Source of the DNA: Nonomuraea maritima
Lineage (GTDB): Bacteria > Actinomycetota > Actinomycetes > Streptosporangiales > Streptosporangiaceae
NCBI RefSeq assembly: GCF_900100395.1
Contig: NZ_FNFB01000014.1
Coordinates: 62,001 to 126,000 of the forward strand
Direction of reading: 5' to 3'
DNA: 64,000 nt
The notes beneath the pieces are model-generated. The model was not told the origin of the DNA. It worked only from the letters and a program-made list of their open reading frames with translations, and searched no databases. The first letter of the stretch is position 1, and each line of letters begins with the position of its first letter. The position numbers and the translations under genes are program-made. This document shows, piece by piece, positions 1-9,048 of the stretch.

Positions 1-1040
1 GCGCGGCTGCGCAGCACCTGCACCGCCGCCTCCGCCGCGAGCGGCGACCGGATACCGGCGAACGCCCGGCGCAGCGCCAGCCGCCCACGGAACCGCCGCC
101 GCAGCGCCTCCCCGTCGTACCGGCGCAGGACCCGCTGATCGCCGGTACGCAGGTACGCGACGGTGACCGCCGCGGCCAGCTCCGACAGGCGCAGGCAGGG
201 GTCCAGCCCACCGGCCGTCAGCGGCGACACCGCCCCCGCCGCGTCGCCGACGAGCAGCCCCGCCGGGCACGCCAGCCGCCGCAGCACCCCGCCGACCGGG
301 ATCGGCCCCCCGCGCCGCTCGACCGGCCCGATCGGCGCCGCGCGCCCCGGCGCGTCCGCGGCGAAGGCGTCCAGCAGATGACGGACGCCCGCGCGCATCG
401 CCTCCGGGTACCCGGCGACGCCGACGTGCGCGTGCCTGCCGTCGTCGATGACCCACCCCAGGTACCCGGGCGCCACCCGAGGGTCGAGCACGCAGTGGAA
501 CGCCGGAGCGGCCGTACCTTGCGCGACGGGATGGACCAGTTCGGCGCCGACGAGGAACCGCCGGTTGACGTCGAGCCCGAGATCGCGGGCCACCCGGGAC
601 CTGGCGCCGTCCGCGCCGACGACGAACCGCGCCCGCACCGCCTCCGCGCCCTCCAGCCGTACGAGCCCCCTGGACGCGCCGACGTACCGGACGCCCAGCA
701 GCACGCGCGCCCCCGCCGACTCCGCCGCGCGGCGCTCGTGCTCGTACACGGCCGCCATCTCGGCCACGCGGTACTCGTCGCGGTCGCTGGTGAGCCGCAC
801 GGGCGCCCGCCGCGACGGCGGATACAGCAGCACGTCCCGCACCCCCGGCCCGAGCAGGTGTTCCGGCAGGTCGAAGTCGTCGAGCGTGCGACGGACGAAG
901 ATCCCGGTCGTACGGATGCCCGCCGCCAGCACCCTGCGGCGGTCGACCACCAGCACGTCGAGGTCCTGCTGGGCGAGCAGCCGCGCCGTCCGCAACCCGG
1001 CCAGGCCCGCACCCACGACCAGCACATCCACTTTCTGCAT
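1..1040 (-). CDS. FAD-dependent oxidoreductase, geranylgeranyl-reductase-like (3' end cut by window)
   Basis: Reading leftward from the ATG at 1040 gives about 346 codons without a stop, running off the window edge. The N-terminus has a Rossmann dinucleotide fold (VLVVGAGLAGL, residues 5-15) followed by the acidic end of beta-2 (VVDRR). A second FAD motif reads GADGARSRVARDLG and the FAD ribose/pyrophosphate motif reads LLVGDAAGAVSPLTAGG. This is the order seen in geranylgeranyl reductase and PHBH-fold flavoproteins that reduce or hydroxylate lipids or polyketides. Substrate cannot be read from the sequence. It is divergent from the M48 protease gene, with about 117 bp between the start codons. 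Confidence 0.75.
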   Translation of the reverse strand, partial: MQKVDVLVVGAGLAGLRTARLLAQQDLDVLVVDRRRVLAAGIRTTGIFVRRTLDDFDLPEHLLGPGVRDVLLYPPSRRAPVRLTSDRDEYRVAEMAAVYEHERRAAESAGARVLLGVRYVGASRGLVRLEGAEAVRARFVVGADGARSRVARDLGLDVNRRFLVGAELVHPVAQGTAAPAFHCVLDPRVAPGYLGWVIDDGRHAHVGVAGYPEAMRAGVRHLLDAFAADAPGRAAPIGPVERRGGPIPVGGVLRRLACPAGLLVGDAAGAVSPLTAGGLDPCLRLSELAAAVTVAYLRTGDQRVLRRYDGEALRRRFRGRLALRRAFAGIRSPLAAEAAVQVLRSR

Positions 1041-1157
1041 ACTTCGCGACGCTAAGCCCGCCTTATAGGCCACAGTCCCGTTTGCACCGAACCCACCAGA
1101 CATCTCCACACGCCCTGCACCTTGTCCCCGTTCCGGGCTTCTGGCACGTTGGTCGCT

Positions 1158-2249
1158 ATGTCCGCTGATCCCCACTTACCAGGCGCGACGCATTCCGCCG
1201 GCCCGACGACCGGCCGCCTCTCCCGTGCCGCCGGGTACTTTCTGGCCGTCGCCGTCCACCTCCTGGCCCCGGCCTTCCTGGTCACCGGCGTCTACCTGGT
1301 CAGCCGCCTGTCCGTCGGCGGCATCCTCTTCGGTCTCATCGCCCTCGACCTCGCCTGGCTGACGCGCCCACGTACGGCCACCTTCCCCGCCTCCGCCGTA
1401 CGCCTCACCCGTTCCGACGCTCCCCACCTGTACGCCCTCGTCGACCGCATCGGCGCGGAGCTGGGAGCACCCCGTACGGACCTGATCGCGATCAGCGGCG
1501 AGGTCGACGCCTCGTTCAGCGCCTACGGACGGCGGCGCACGCACCTGCTGGAGATCGGCTATCCGCTCTGGCTGATCCTCACCCCGCTGGAACGCGTCGC
1601 CCTCCTCGCCCACGAGCTGGCCCACTCCAGGAACGGCGACGCCAGGCACGGCCTGGTCGTCGGCAGCGCCCTGTACTCGCTGTACGTGCTCCGCGTGACC
1701 ACCGGCTTCGTGTGGCGGCCCGGCGACGGCCTGCCGGCGTTGGTCACGGACTGCGTCCTCGCGGTCGTCGGCCTTCCCGTACGCGCCCTGCTCCTCCTGC
1801 TGGAGCTGCTGCTGCACCGCTCGTCGCAGCACGCCGAGTACCGCGCCGACGAGCTGCAGGCCCAGGTGGCCGGCACCGCGGCGGCCGTCTCGCTCCTCGA
1901 CGTGCTGACCACCCGCACCCCCGCCGTCGGCGACTTCCTGACCTCCGACGCGGTCGCCGTCGGAACCGGGGACCTGTGGACGGCCATGCGATCCCACGTC
2001 GACAGGGTCCCTGACGCCGAACTCGCACGACACCGCGAGTCCGCCCGCGCCGAGAAGACGCGGATCGACACCACCCACCCGCCGACGTACCTACGCATCC
2101 AACGCTTCCTGGCGCTCCCCCACATGGAGCCCGCGGTGTCCTTCGCGGGCATGGAGCAGATCGACGACGAGCTCGACCAGGCGGCCGGGCGCGTCGCGCG
2201 GAACCTGCGGGAAGACGTCCAGTCGGCCCTCTACAGCCGAAGACATTGA
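1158..2249 (+). CDS. M48-family zinc metalloprotease, membrane bound
   Basis: Predicted integral-membrane zinc endopeptidase related to HtpX/Ste24. From the ATG at 1158 the product is 363 residues. Two hydrophobic segments lie near residues 27-70, and the zinc motif HELAH is at residues 152-156. A further membrane-associated stretch follows near 200-220, then HAEYRADE, which carries the third zinc-ligand glutamate typical of M48. The family degrades misfolded membrane proteins; the substrate here is unknown. An earlier in-frame start at 1122 would add 12 residues with no clear ribosome site, so 1158 is preferred. Confidence 0.8.
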   Translation: MSADPHLPGATHSAGPTTGRLSRAAGYFLAVAVHLLAPAFLVTGVYLVSRLSVGGILFGLIALDLAWLTRPRTATFPASAVRLTRSDAPHLYALVDRIGAELGAPRTDLIAISGEVDASFSAYGRRRTHLLEIGYPLWLILTPLERVALLAHELAHSRNGDARHGLVVGSALYSLYVLRVTTGFVWRPGDGLPALVTDCVLAVVGLPVRALLLLLELLLHRSSQHAEYRADELQAQVAGTAAAVSLLDVLTTRTPAVGDFLTSDAVAVGTGDLWTAMRSHVDRVPDAELARHRESARAEKTRIDTTHPPTYLRIQRFLALPHMEPAVSFAGMEQIDDELDQAAGRVARNLREDVQSALYSRRH

Positions 2250-2321
2250 GGCATTCGCCCTCCCATGGGGGCGTCATTGCTTCATACTGCGCTCGTCACG
2301 ATATTTCCGAAGGAGTGCGCC

Positions 2322-2441
2322 ATGGGACTGCCCGAACTGCTGTTCCTCGTCCTACAGCTGGCCGTGATCTTCGGGGTCGTCTATTTCGCGGTACGGCTCG
2401 CACTGCGCCACGACCGGAAGAGCAACGACAGCGGCCAGTGA
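2322..2441 (+). CDS. 39-residue single-pass membrane protein
   Basis: A tiny ORF with a good ribosome site (AAGGAG at 2310-2315, six bases before ATG 2322). The product begins MGLPELLFLVLQLAVIF, has one hydrophobic helix (about residues 4-25), then a basic tail (ALRHDRK) and a polar end. The positive-inside pattern suggests an N-out, C-in anchor. It lies 70 bp after the M48 protease gene on the same strand and could be a small partner of it. No family is recognised. Confidence 0.55.
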   Translation: MGLPELLFLVLQLAVIFGVVYFAVRLALRHDRKSNDSGQ

Positions 2442-2451
2442 CCCGCCCTTC

Positions 2452-2916
2452 TCAGACGGCGTCACCCAACTGATCGGCCACCCGTTCCAGGCCGCCCCTG
2501 ATGAGCCGCCCGTACTCGTCGTCACCGAGCGCACCGATCTGCGCCCGCGCCCGCTCGAGATGCTGACGCGCCCGGTCGAACTCCCCCAACCTGAGACAGC
2601 AGTCACTCACGTTGAGGTGCAACGACGGATACAGACCGGCCACGGACAGCGTCACCCCGGCCTCGGCCACCCGCTCGTCGGTGATCAGGTCGGCGGCGGC
2701 GAGCGCCCGCAGATCCCACATCAGCTCCTCGCGTACGTCGTCCTGCACGTCGGCCATGGAGTGGGCGAGGACGCAGACATGCAACGGGTCACCCTGCTCA
2801 CCACCGATGTCATCCCAGACTTGCTCGAACAGCTCACGAGCGGCCTCCCGCTGACCTTGACGGTGATGCAGCTCCACTCCCTCACCGATCCGCTCCATCG
2901 TCGGGTCAGTGCTCAC
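2452..2916 (-). CDS. Helical repeat (TPR-like) hypothetical protein
   Basis: From the GTG at 2916, preceded by GAAGGAGG with four intervening bases, the product is 154 residues, soluble and almost wholly helical. The C-terminal part (CCLRLGEFDRARQHLERA) matches a TPR helix pair (small residue then G-x-x-x-x-A). An upstream ATG at 2976 lacks a ribosome site. It probably acts as a protein-interaction module. Similar short TPR-like proteins are common in actinomycetes without known function. Confidence 0.6.
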   Translation of the reverse strand: MSTDPTMERIGEGVELHHRQGQREAARELFEQVWDDIGGEQGDPLHVCVLAHSMADVQDDVREELMWDLRALAAADLITDERVAEAGVTLSVAGLYPSLHLNVSDCCLRLGEFDRARQHLERARAQIGALGDDEYGRLIRGGLERVADQLGDAV

Positions 2917-3156
2917 AGCGCCTCCTTCGCCCAGGAATCCACCAGCAGTCAAGCATTCATCGCTCTGCCTGACCACCTGGAAAGAATTCCATCAGCACCT
3001 CGGCCGGCGCATGGCGAACACTCACCGCAATTCCCGGATCTCAGGCCTTCCCAAGTAGGCGGATGCAGTCACCCCGCCTAATGGAGATGTCGAGAATTCA
3101 CTCCACGGGATAGTGTGCGACCCCCAAGTGGATCACGGAAGGAAACCAGAAAAGCC

Positions 3157-4351
3157 ATGGCCGGGTCGGCGGTAGGCGTGGTACGCCGTTTCGTCTTCTT
3201 GACAGGTGCGGTGGCCGCGCTCGACTTCGTCTACGGCGCATTGTTCGTGGTCCAGCTCCGCTCGCTCGGCATCGACCCGGCGAGCATCGGAGCCCTCTTC
3301 GCCGTGATCACCGGGGTCGGCATGGTGCTGGAGGCCCCCAGCGGAGCCCTCGCCGACCGTTGGGGACACCACAGGACCGCCGCCATGGGCCTCTTCCTAT
3401 GGGGCGCCGGCCAGGCGCTCTTCGGACTCGCGAACTCTCTCCCCGCAGTCGTACCGGCCCTCGTGCTCTGGGCAGCCGGCCAGTCCTTCTTCTCCGGCGC
3501 CCCCACGTCCGCGGTCGTCAACCACCTCCGCGAGATCGGCCGCGAGGACGACGTGGCCCACGCTCTGCGCCGGGCACAGGTCAGCCGGTGGCTGTCCTCC
3601 GGGGCAGGCGCCGCAGCGGTGCTCGCGTTCGGCGCGACCTTCCCCGCGTCCGCCCCTCCTGGCCGTCTCCGGCGCGCTGATGCTGCCACTAGCCGTGATG
3701 GTGTTCCGCAGCTTCCCCTCCACCAGCGGCTCGCCCCACCAGTCCGTGGCGGCATCGCTGAAGGCGGCACTCCTGTACGTCCGAACCCACCGGCTCGCTG
3801 CCTGCATCATGATCTCGGCCGGTCAGGGCATGGCCATGGGCGCCCTGATCCTGGGATGGCAGCCGATCCTCCTGGACAGCGAACTCGCAGAACCGCAGCT
3901 GCTCGGCATCGCCTTACTGCTCTTCACCGCCGCCTGCGCCGTGGGTGCCTGGGCCAACAGATACGCCCCGAAAAACGCTCCCCTGGCATGGGCCGCAATC
4001 GCCGTCCTCCTCCTCACCGTCAGCCTGTGGACGGCCGGCTCAACGAACGCCCTGGCCTGGCCGGGACTCGTTCTCGCGGAGTTCTTCCTCGGCCTGGCCG
4101 GCACCAGCGTCTACATCTGGCAACAATCCCTGTTCTCCGACGAACTCCGCAACACCCTGTTCTCCGTCATGGCCACCGTGAGCGGAATAGCCGTGGCCAC
4201 CGGAGACTTCCTCTTCGGCCACCTATGGAACACCATCGGCGCAGCAGGAGCCGCACAAGCCGTGGCCTTGTGCGCCGCCGCAGTAACCACACTCGGCTGG
4301 CTCACCGGCGCCGGCAGAACCACAACCCAGCCGGCCGCACCAGGCGCATGA
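3157..4351 (+). pseudogene. MFS transporter with a +1 frameshift
   Basis: Two frames together make one normal-sized (about 397-residue) major facilitator transporter. The first frame carries TM1-5 with the MFS loop 2-3 signature (GALADRWGHHRTAAMG). The second carries TM6-12 and is in register from about 3656. The shift lies in CGCCCCTCCT at 3651-3660. Dropping one C restores SALLAVSGAL, a natural TM6, so the gene carries one surplus base. It is either a sequencing insertion in a C run or a real inactivation. The substrate is unknown; a drug or metabolite efflux role is the default guess. Confidence 0.75.
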
Positions 4352-4456
4352 CCACACGACCGGCTTCGCTGCCCATCACGCCTTCCACGGCATGACCGCA
4401 ACGCCATAGTGTCTGCGCGAAGCCAAGATTCCAGGACGCAGAAGGACCGGGTAGCG

Positions 4457-4897
4457 ATGCCAACGCAGCGCGAGATGAACGAGGCCGAGATCCGCCGGCT
4501 GATCGACAAGCTCGTCGAAGGGCTCCAGGGCAAGGACGTCGATGTCCTGCAGCAGTTATACGCAACGGACATCGTGTCCTTCGACATCGAGCCACCGCTC
4601 CAGCATGTGGGGATCGAGGCGAAGCTCAAGAACTGGGCGCCCGTGTTCGGCTTCTTCGAAGACGTGACGTACGAGGTTCGTGACCTGACACTCACCGTGG
4701 GCGACGACCTGGCGTTCGGGCACGCCTTCGGTCGTCTCAGCGGCACGCTGAAGAACGGGACGGCGTCGAGCGGCATGTGGGTCAGGGGCACCTTCTGCTT
4801 CCGGAAGATCGAAGGCACGTGGCTGATCGTGCACGACCAGGTCTCGGTGCCGCTCGACATCCGCAGCGGCAGAGGAGTGGTCGACCTCGAGCCCTGA
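4457..4897 (+). CDS. SnoaL/ketosteroid-isomerase-like (NTF2-fold) protein
   Basis: A 146-residue protein of the NTF2-like fold: an N-terminal helix pair (MNEAEIRRLIDKLVEGLQGKD) followed by the curved sheet, ending with a VRGTFCFRKIEGTWLIVHDQ strand pair typical of SnoaL_3 proteins. These proteins bind small ligands or act as isomerases or cyclases, often next to tailoring enzymes. No catalytic residue can be assigned. An upstream GTG at 4409 is in frame, but the conserved part starts at ATG 4457. Confidence 0.7.
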   Translation: MPTQREMNEAEIRRLIDKLVEGLQGKDVDVLQQLYATDIVSFDIEPPLQHVGIEAKLKNWAPVFGFFEDVTYEVRDLTLTVGDDLAFGHAFGRLSGTLKNGTASSGMWVRGTFCFRKIEGTWLIVHDQVSVPLDIRSGRGVVDLEP

Positions 4898-4989
4898 CCC
4901 CGCCACACAGCTGTACCACGCCACCCAACACTGACGACCGGCTCATCTCAGCTCCCGACCATGATCAGCGCCCGTACTGAGGAGGACCG

Positions 4990-5400
4990 ATGCGCGAGAC
5001 GGGCGGAGAGCGAGGAGCGGGTGTGAACCGATCCCCGAACCGGCCGGGGTTCGCCTCGGCGCTGCGCTTCGCCACCGAACTGGTGGCCTGGGTGGCCACC
5101 CCATGGGCGCTCGCCGGTCATTCGGTCCTGCTTGCCGTGGCATCGGTCGTGGTGCTCATCGCGCTGCCCACGATTTTCGCGACACCGGGCGACAAGGCGC
5201 AGGTCATCGTCCCGGTGCCCGGATACGTGACGATCGGCCTCGCGCTTCTGCACATGGTGGCCGCGGCGGTGGCGTCCTGGCTGGCCTGGCCGTTGCCGGC
5301 GGCGGTCGCCGTGTGGATCCTCGTGGCCGCCTCGGTCCTGGCGGAACTGCCCCGCTGGCGCCGGCTCCTCTCGACCGGCGCAGCAGATCGAGCCCGGTGA
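4990..5400 (+). CDS. YrdB/DUF2568 family membrane protein
   Basis: The 136-residue product has a polar 20-residue lead, then four hydrophobic segments (about residues 22-45, 46-62, 75-98, 100-115) and a basic tail. FATELVAWVATPW and VLAELPRW are characteristic of the YrdB/DUF2568 family of small four-helix membrane proteins of unknown function. ATG 4990 has GGAGGA at 4981-4986 close upstream. It stands alone between the SnoaL-like gene and a decayed region. Confidence 0.75.
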   Translation: MRETGGERGAGVNRSPNRPGFASALRFATELVAWVATPWALAGHSVLLAVASVVVLIALPTIFATPGDKAQVIVPVPGYVTIGLALLHMVAAAVASWLAWPLPAAVAVWILVAASVLAELPRWRRLLSTGAADRAR

Positions 5401-5454
5401 AGACGTAGGCGGAGGCGGAACCGAACAGGCGCTGATCGGCGTCTCCTCCCGGAT

Positions 5455-5815
5455 CTCAAGCCGATCGTCGACCGCCTTCCGGCCGCCGTCGTCGTCGCCG
5501 ACACGTCCAACTACCTTCCGCAGCGGGACGGCCGCGACGACGGCAAGCCCCAAGGCGTATGGATCGAGCAGCAACTCGGCCGCCCTGTCGTCCGCGCGTG
5601 GAACGCAGCTACAGCACGCCCTCGCACTGGCCGACCACGAAGCCGCGAGGACACGCCGCGAGGCGATCCTGGCGATCATCAGCTCATGGGAACGAACCGA
5701 CTCGATCTTCGACGACATCGCGGCCCTCAACCGCACCGCAGCAGGCCTGCACCGACTTCTCGGCCAGAGCCTCGACCCCGCCCGGAGGCCGAGCGCCGAT
5801 GCTGCGCGGCAGTAG
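5455..5815 (+). pseudogene. Remnants of a COG2085 (F420-reductase-like) gene and an unidentified helical protein
   Basis: From 5455 one frame reads LKPIVDRLPAAVVVADTSN, then YLPQRDGR, then IEQQLGRPVVRAWNA. This is the central piece of NADPH-dependent F420-reductase/dinucleotide-binding proteins (COG2085). The Rossmann N-terminus and the rest of the C-terminus are absent. From about 5600 a different frame gives a helical stretch (ADHEAARTRREAILAIISSW, then ERTDSIFDDIAALNRTAAGL) ending at TAG 5813-5815. It looks like the tail of another gene. No start with a ribosome site serves either piece, so both are read as gene debris. Confidence 0.5.
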
Positions 5816-5824
5816 ATTGTGCCG

Positions 5825-6463
5825 ATGACCGACTCCCTGCCGCCCGGCGGCGTTGTGCTTGGGGCGGATGAGCTGGAGGCCCGTTGGGCGGACGCCTGGC
5901 GCCCGGAGCAGGTCGCGGAACGGCTGGCTACGGTCGATGCGCCCTGGTGCATCGCGGCGGGGTGGGCGCTTGACCTGTTCCGCGGGCGACAGTCGCGACC
6001 GCACAGCGATGTGGAGATCGCGGTGCCCGCCGCGAGGTTCCCGGAGATTCGTCACCGCTTCCCCGAGTTCGTGTTCGACGCAGTGGGTTCGGGGCGGATC
6101 TGGCCGGCGGCGGAGGCTGCGGCACTGACGGCCACGCACCAGACCTGGCTGCGAGCCCCGGCGAGCGGCCAGTTCCTGTTGGACGTCTTCCGCGAGCCGC
6201 ATGAGGGCGGGATGTGGGTCTGCCGGCGAGATGAGAGGCTGCGGCTGCCGTACGACGCGATCATTGAGCGAACGGCGGACGGGATCCCGTATCTGATCCC
6301 GGAGTTGGTGCTGCTGTTCAAAGCGAAGGCGGTACGGCCCAAGGACCAGGCAGACTTCGACGGGGTGCTCCCCCTGCTGGGCCAGGCGCGACGGGACGTC
6401 CTTGGCGAGTGGCTGGAGCTCGTCCATCCCGGACATCCGTGGCTGGCGAAGTTGGCAGGCTGA
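5825..6463 (+). CDS. Aminoglycoside nucleotidyltransferase-like protein
   Basis: A 212-residue member of the nucleotidyltransferase superfamily resembling ANT(2'')-type and related enzymes. AAGWALDLFRGRQSRPHSDVE (about residues 38-58) contains the G-W-A-x-D-L and H-S-D-x-E elements that position the metal and nucleotide. LIPELVLLFKAKAVRPKDQADF near the C-terminus matches the conserved K-x-x-x-x-R-x-K-D-x-x-D pattern. Actual aminoglycoside transfer is not proven: many chromosomal homologues have unknown substrates. It starts at ATG 5825; the GTG at 5819 is a weaker alternative. Confidence 0.7.
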   Translation: MTDSLPPGGVVLGADELEARWADAWRPEQVAERLATVDAPWCIAAGWALDLFRGRQSRPHSDVEIAVPAARFPEIRHRFPEFVFDAVGSGRIWPAAEAAALTATHQTWLRAPASGQFLLDVFREPHEGGMWVCRRDERLRLPYDAIIERTADGIPYLIPELVLLFKAKAVRPKDQADFDGVLPLLGQARRDVLGEWLELVHPGHPWLAKLAG

Positions 6464-6852
6464 GTACCAGTGGCCCCCGAAGAACAGCTGGGCAAGCCCG
6501 AGACGATGAACGGCGCAGAAACGGAAAGGCATCGAAAGGCCATGGGGATTGGCTGGACGGCCAAGGCCTCGGCGGACTACTGGCCCGCGATAACCGTCCT
6601 TCCCTAGCTGATCGTGTACAGCGACCCGACAATCTGGAGGGTCCGCCAGGGCTGCGTTCCTATCGATGACGGCAGGCGAGGTCTTGTGCTGCTCGGTGAA
6701 CACCATCCCGGCGCCCTCGCGGATCGTCTGGTCGGCTGCGAAACAGTCAGATCATGCTGGTGAGCACCGCGTACGCTTGCGGACGCATCACTTCCCGCTG
6801 ATTCCGGTGCCCCACGGAACAGCGATGGAACAAGCCGAGCCTGGAGGCGCAT
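6464..6852. other. 389-bp stretch without a convincing gene
   Basis: Short open stretches exist (for example a 45-codon GTG-to-TAG frame ending near 6607), but none has a ribosome site or recognisable composition. No hairpin, repeat or RNA gene was seen. The sequence is somewhat less GC-biased than its neighbours, consistent with decayed or acquired DNA. Confidence 0.4.
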
Positions 6853-7306
6853 GTGGCGATGCCGAAGAAGGGCTCGCGGCTCATCACCGTCGACGGTGCC
6901 GCCTTCCGCTGGCAGGTCCGCCACAAGCCGACCTACCGCCAGGGCAACGACTGGACCCCGCTCCGCTTCGGCGTCGAACGAGCCGAGGCTCCGGCAGGTG
7001 TTCTCCTGGTGTCACTTCCCTGCGGCCGGCCGGACAACTGGCTGGGAGAGCGAACGATCGCGGTCCGTCCCGCCCTCGTCGCCGGATGCATCCGCCGGGC
7101 CGTCAGCCAAGGATGGAACCCGGCGCAAGCGGGCTCACCCTTCCCCCCTCACCGTCGCCGAGGACGAACTGCCCGCACTCCTCGGCGAACCGCCTCAGTA
7201 CCTGGTCCCGTTCCTCTGGGGCATGATCCCGGCAGGCGGCGGCATCGAAGACCTCCCTCGCTGCACGCAGATCTGGAGCCGAGACGAACCGAACACCCAC
7301 CCATAG
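6853..7306 (+). pseudogene. Actinobacterial conserved hypothetical protein, +1 frameshifted
   Basis: The first frame reads MPKKGSRLITVDGAAFRWQV, then later LLVSLPCGRPDNWLG and WNPAQAGSPF. This basic, beta-rich protein is a conserved hypothetical found in actinomycetes. At TTCCCCCCTC (7141-7150) the frame is lost; removing one C gives SPFPLTVAEDELPALLGEPP and a normal end at 7306 (about 150 residues overall). GGAGG at 6843-6847 supports GTG 6853 (or ATG 6859). Either a C-run sequencing insertion or true decay. Function unknown. Confidence 0.6.
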
Positions 7307-7507
7307 CAAGGACGTCCACGAGCATGCCGGTTCTCACAACCAGCCAGCCACAAGACGAGCGAACCTCTCCTCCAGCAGGCCATGCAAGCCCTTGAAGCCA
7401 GGCTCATCAAGCCGACTCCCCTACAGGCCAAGCCACCGGCTTCCCCTCCGTCGGAGTCGTCAACAAGCACGGTGCCGCGATGTGAGCTTTGGCAATACAA
7501 ATGATCA

Positions 7508-7999
7508 TTAAGCGACAGGATGGAACGCCAAAGATGTGTAGAGCGCGACGGCCGGCGCATTTGTGCTCTCGACTCGCAGCGCCAGCCGGGGGCGGTCTGT
7601 CGTGCTCGCCATGGTGAGACTGTTCGCGAGCAGCAGTCGGCCGAACCCCTGACGCCGCCTGCTCGGAGCGGTGTACAGGTCCGTGATGAAGGGACAATCC
7701 GGGGTATCCGGCCACGGAGCCCGGTGTACGACGAGGATTGCAGCCACAAGCTCATCCTGCGATTCGATGACGCCGCTGGCCTCGATCCAGAGATCACCGA
7801 ACTCACCCTTGAAGGCGGCCCTGACCTCGTCAACAGCCTCGGTAAGGCTGGCGCATGCGACTCCCGGTGGGAAGGACTCGAAGTAGAGACGCCCGAGCTC
7901 CTCAGCGTCCGAAACGGCGGGTACCCGCAATGTGAGCCCAACCGGCAGCATCGGCCTATCTGTGGGCTGTGCGGTCGCCATCAAGGTCAACTGAGACAT
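7508..7999 (-). CDS. GNAT-family N-acetyltransferase
   Basis: A 163-residue GNAT protein. The acetyl-CoA pyrophosphate loop is RRRQGFGRLLL (motif A, R/Q-x-x-G-x-G), preceded by the FITDLYTAPS beta-4 strand and followed by LRVESTNAPAVALYTSLAF (motif B, with the N-x-x-A-x-x-L-Y acetyltransferase signature). The N-terminal acceptor-binding part is not diagnostic, so the substrate is unknown. ATG 7999 is chosen; a GTG at 8032 would add 11 residues. Confidence 0.8.
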   Translation of the reverse strand: MSQLTLMATAQPTDRPMLPVGLTLRVPAVSDAEELGRLYFESFPPGVACASLTEAVDEVRAAFKGEFGDLWIEASGVIESQDELVAAILVVHRAPWPDTPDCPFITDLYTAPSRRRQGFGRLLLANSLTMASTTDRPRLALRVESTNAPAVALYTSLAFHPVA

Positions 8000-8410
8000 G
8001 ACTCTCACGATACGAACAAGCCCAAGATTCACAGAACCTCATACGGCCCTCTGCCCACCTGATCATTCCGTCCACCTTCGACCTGCCCGAAGGGGAAGCG
8101 GGCCAGAGCCACGGGGGCAAGGTGGCGCCCCCAACTGGAGAAACGACCTTGGCCCCGTGGCCTTGGCCTGCTCGGCTTGTCCCAGGTCGATGGTGGGCGG
8201 GATGATCAGGCCTCCGCCTCAGCCACTGACAACCTGAGATTTGCTGCGATCATCCCGAGATCGTGGTCAGGCGCGTGTGGACGATCGCGCGGATGCGTCG
8301 ATGTGCGGGACGTTGCTGGGCATCACTGCTGCCACATCAGCCATGGCTACTCGGTGCCGGGCCCGGCGATACCCCTGCGAGGATCAGCGAACCATGGACA
8401 GGGGGGAGTT
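8000..8410. other. About 410-bp intergenic stretch
   Basis: No supported gene. Open frames running into the TetR gene from 8177 or 8263 lack ribosome sites and show no conserved sequence before the helix-turn-helix region. The segment should hold the promoters of the leftward GNAT gene (near 8000-8040) and of the rightward TetR gene (near 8360-8425). No repeat or RNA gene seen. Confidence 0.4.
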
Positions 8411-8445
8411 CTCTCCCTAGACTCAACCAAGTGGTTGGTGGAGAG
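8411..8445 (+). promoter_or_regulatory. Putative TetR operator overlapping the start of the regulator gene
   Basis: Nested symmetry surrounds the GTG start. The inner repeat is CAACCA (8424-8429), AG, TGGTTG (8432-8437), a perfect 6-2-6 palindrome. Outside it CTCTCC (8411-8416) faces GGAGAG (8440-8445). A dyad here, next to a TetR gene that overlaps its target gene, is the usual arrangement for autorepression. Inferred, not tested. Confidence 0.45.
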
Positions 8446-9048
8446 AGAAGCGGGCCAAGCGCGCGCAGGGACGAGTTGGTGCAGGCCGGGTTCCGCCTGG
8501 TGGCAGAGGTGGGCTTTGAGGGGTTGCGGCTGCGGCAGGTGGCCGAGGACGTGGGAATCGACCACTCGACGCTGCACCACCACTTCGCCACCAAGCAGGA
8601 CCTGGTGGCGGCCATCGCGGCGTACACCGTCAGCCAGTTCTGGTTCACCGCACAGGAGGACGGCGATCCCGTGGTGCGGCTGCGCTCCCACTTCGACGCG
8701 CTGGCGCGTCTGCTGCGCGAGCATCCCGACCTGTTCACCGTGACGGTCGAGCTGGACCTACGGGCGCGACGCGACCCGACCGTGCGTGCGGCCATGGTCG
8801 AGCACGAGGCCGGATGGCGTCAGGTGCTCGTCCGAACGTTGGCCGAGGGCCTCGCCGGCGGCACCTTGAACCGGGAGATCGATCCGGTGGCCACGGCTGA
8901 GCTGATCATCGCCACGGTCAAGGGCGCCAGGCTCGTCCCCGGCAGGGCAGATGTGATCTTCGACCAGCTCTTCGCCCTGATCCTCGGCTGTCCCCTCTCG
9001 GACGACCGGCCACCGAACGAGGAGACTTCAGAAAAGAGGACATCATGA
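8431..9048 (+). CDS. TetR/AcrR-family transcriptional regulator
   Basis: From GTG 8431 the product is 205 residues. The N-terminal TetR DNA-binding domain (residues 13-58) reads RDELVQAGFRLVAEVGFEGL, then VAEDVGIDHSTLHHHFATKQ, the canonical helix-turn-helix. The C-terminal ligand domain is TetR_C-like. The stop overlaps the ATG of the flavin monooxygenase gene by four bases (ATGA, 9045-9048), so the two are translationally coupled and the regulator probably controls its own operon. The start is uncertain because no clear ribosome site precedes the GTG. Confidence 0.8.
   Translation: MVGGERSGPSARRDELVQAGFRLVAEVGFEGLRLRQVAEDVGIDHSTLHHHFATKQDLVAAIAAYTVSQFWFTAQEDGDPVVRLRSHFDALARLLREHPDLFTVTVELDLRARRDPTVRAAMVEHEAGWRQVLVRTLAEGLAGGTLNREIDPVATAELIIATVKGARLVPGRADVIFDQLFALILGCPLSDDRPPNEETSEKRTS

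Noticed and set aside
5606..5815. Independent small gene in the helical frame after the COG2085 fragment
   Set aside because: No start codon with a ribosome site. The frame upstream becomes low-complexity within the other fragment, so it is treated as debris.
7642..7653. 12-bp match to the T arm of tRNA-Thr (CGAACCCCTGAC), a possible attL/attR
   Set aside because: It is inside the GNAT coding region, too short, and no integrase is present. Expected by chance.
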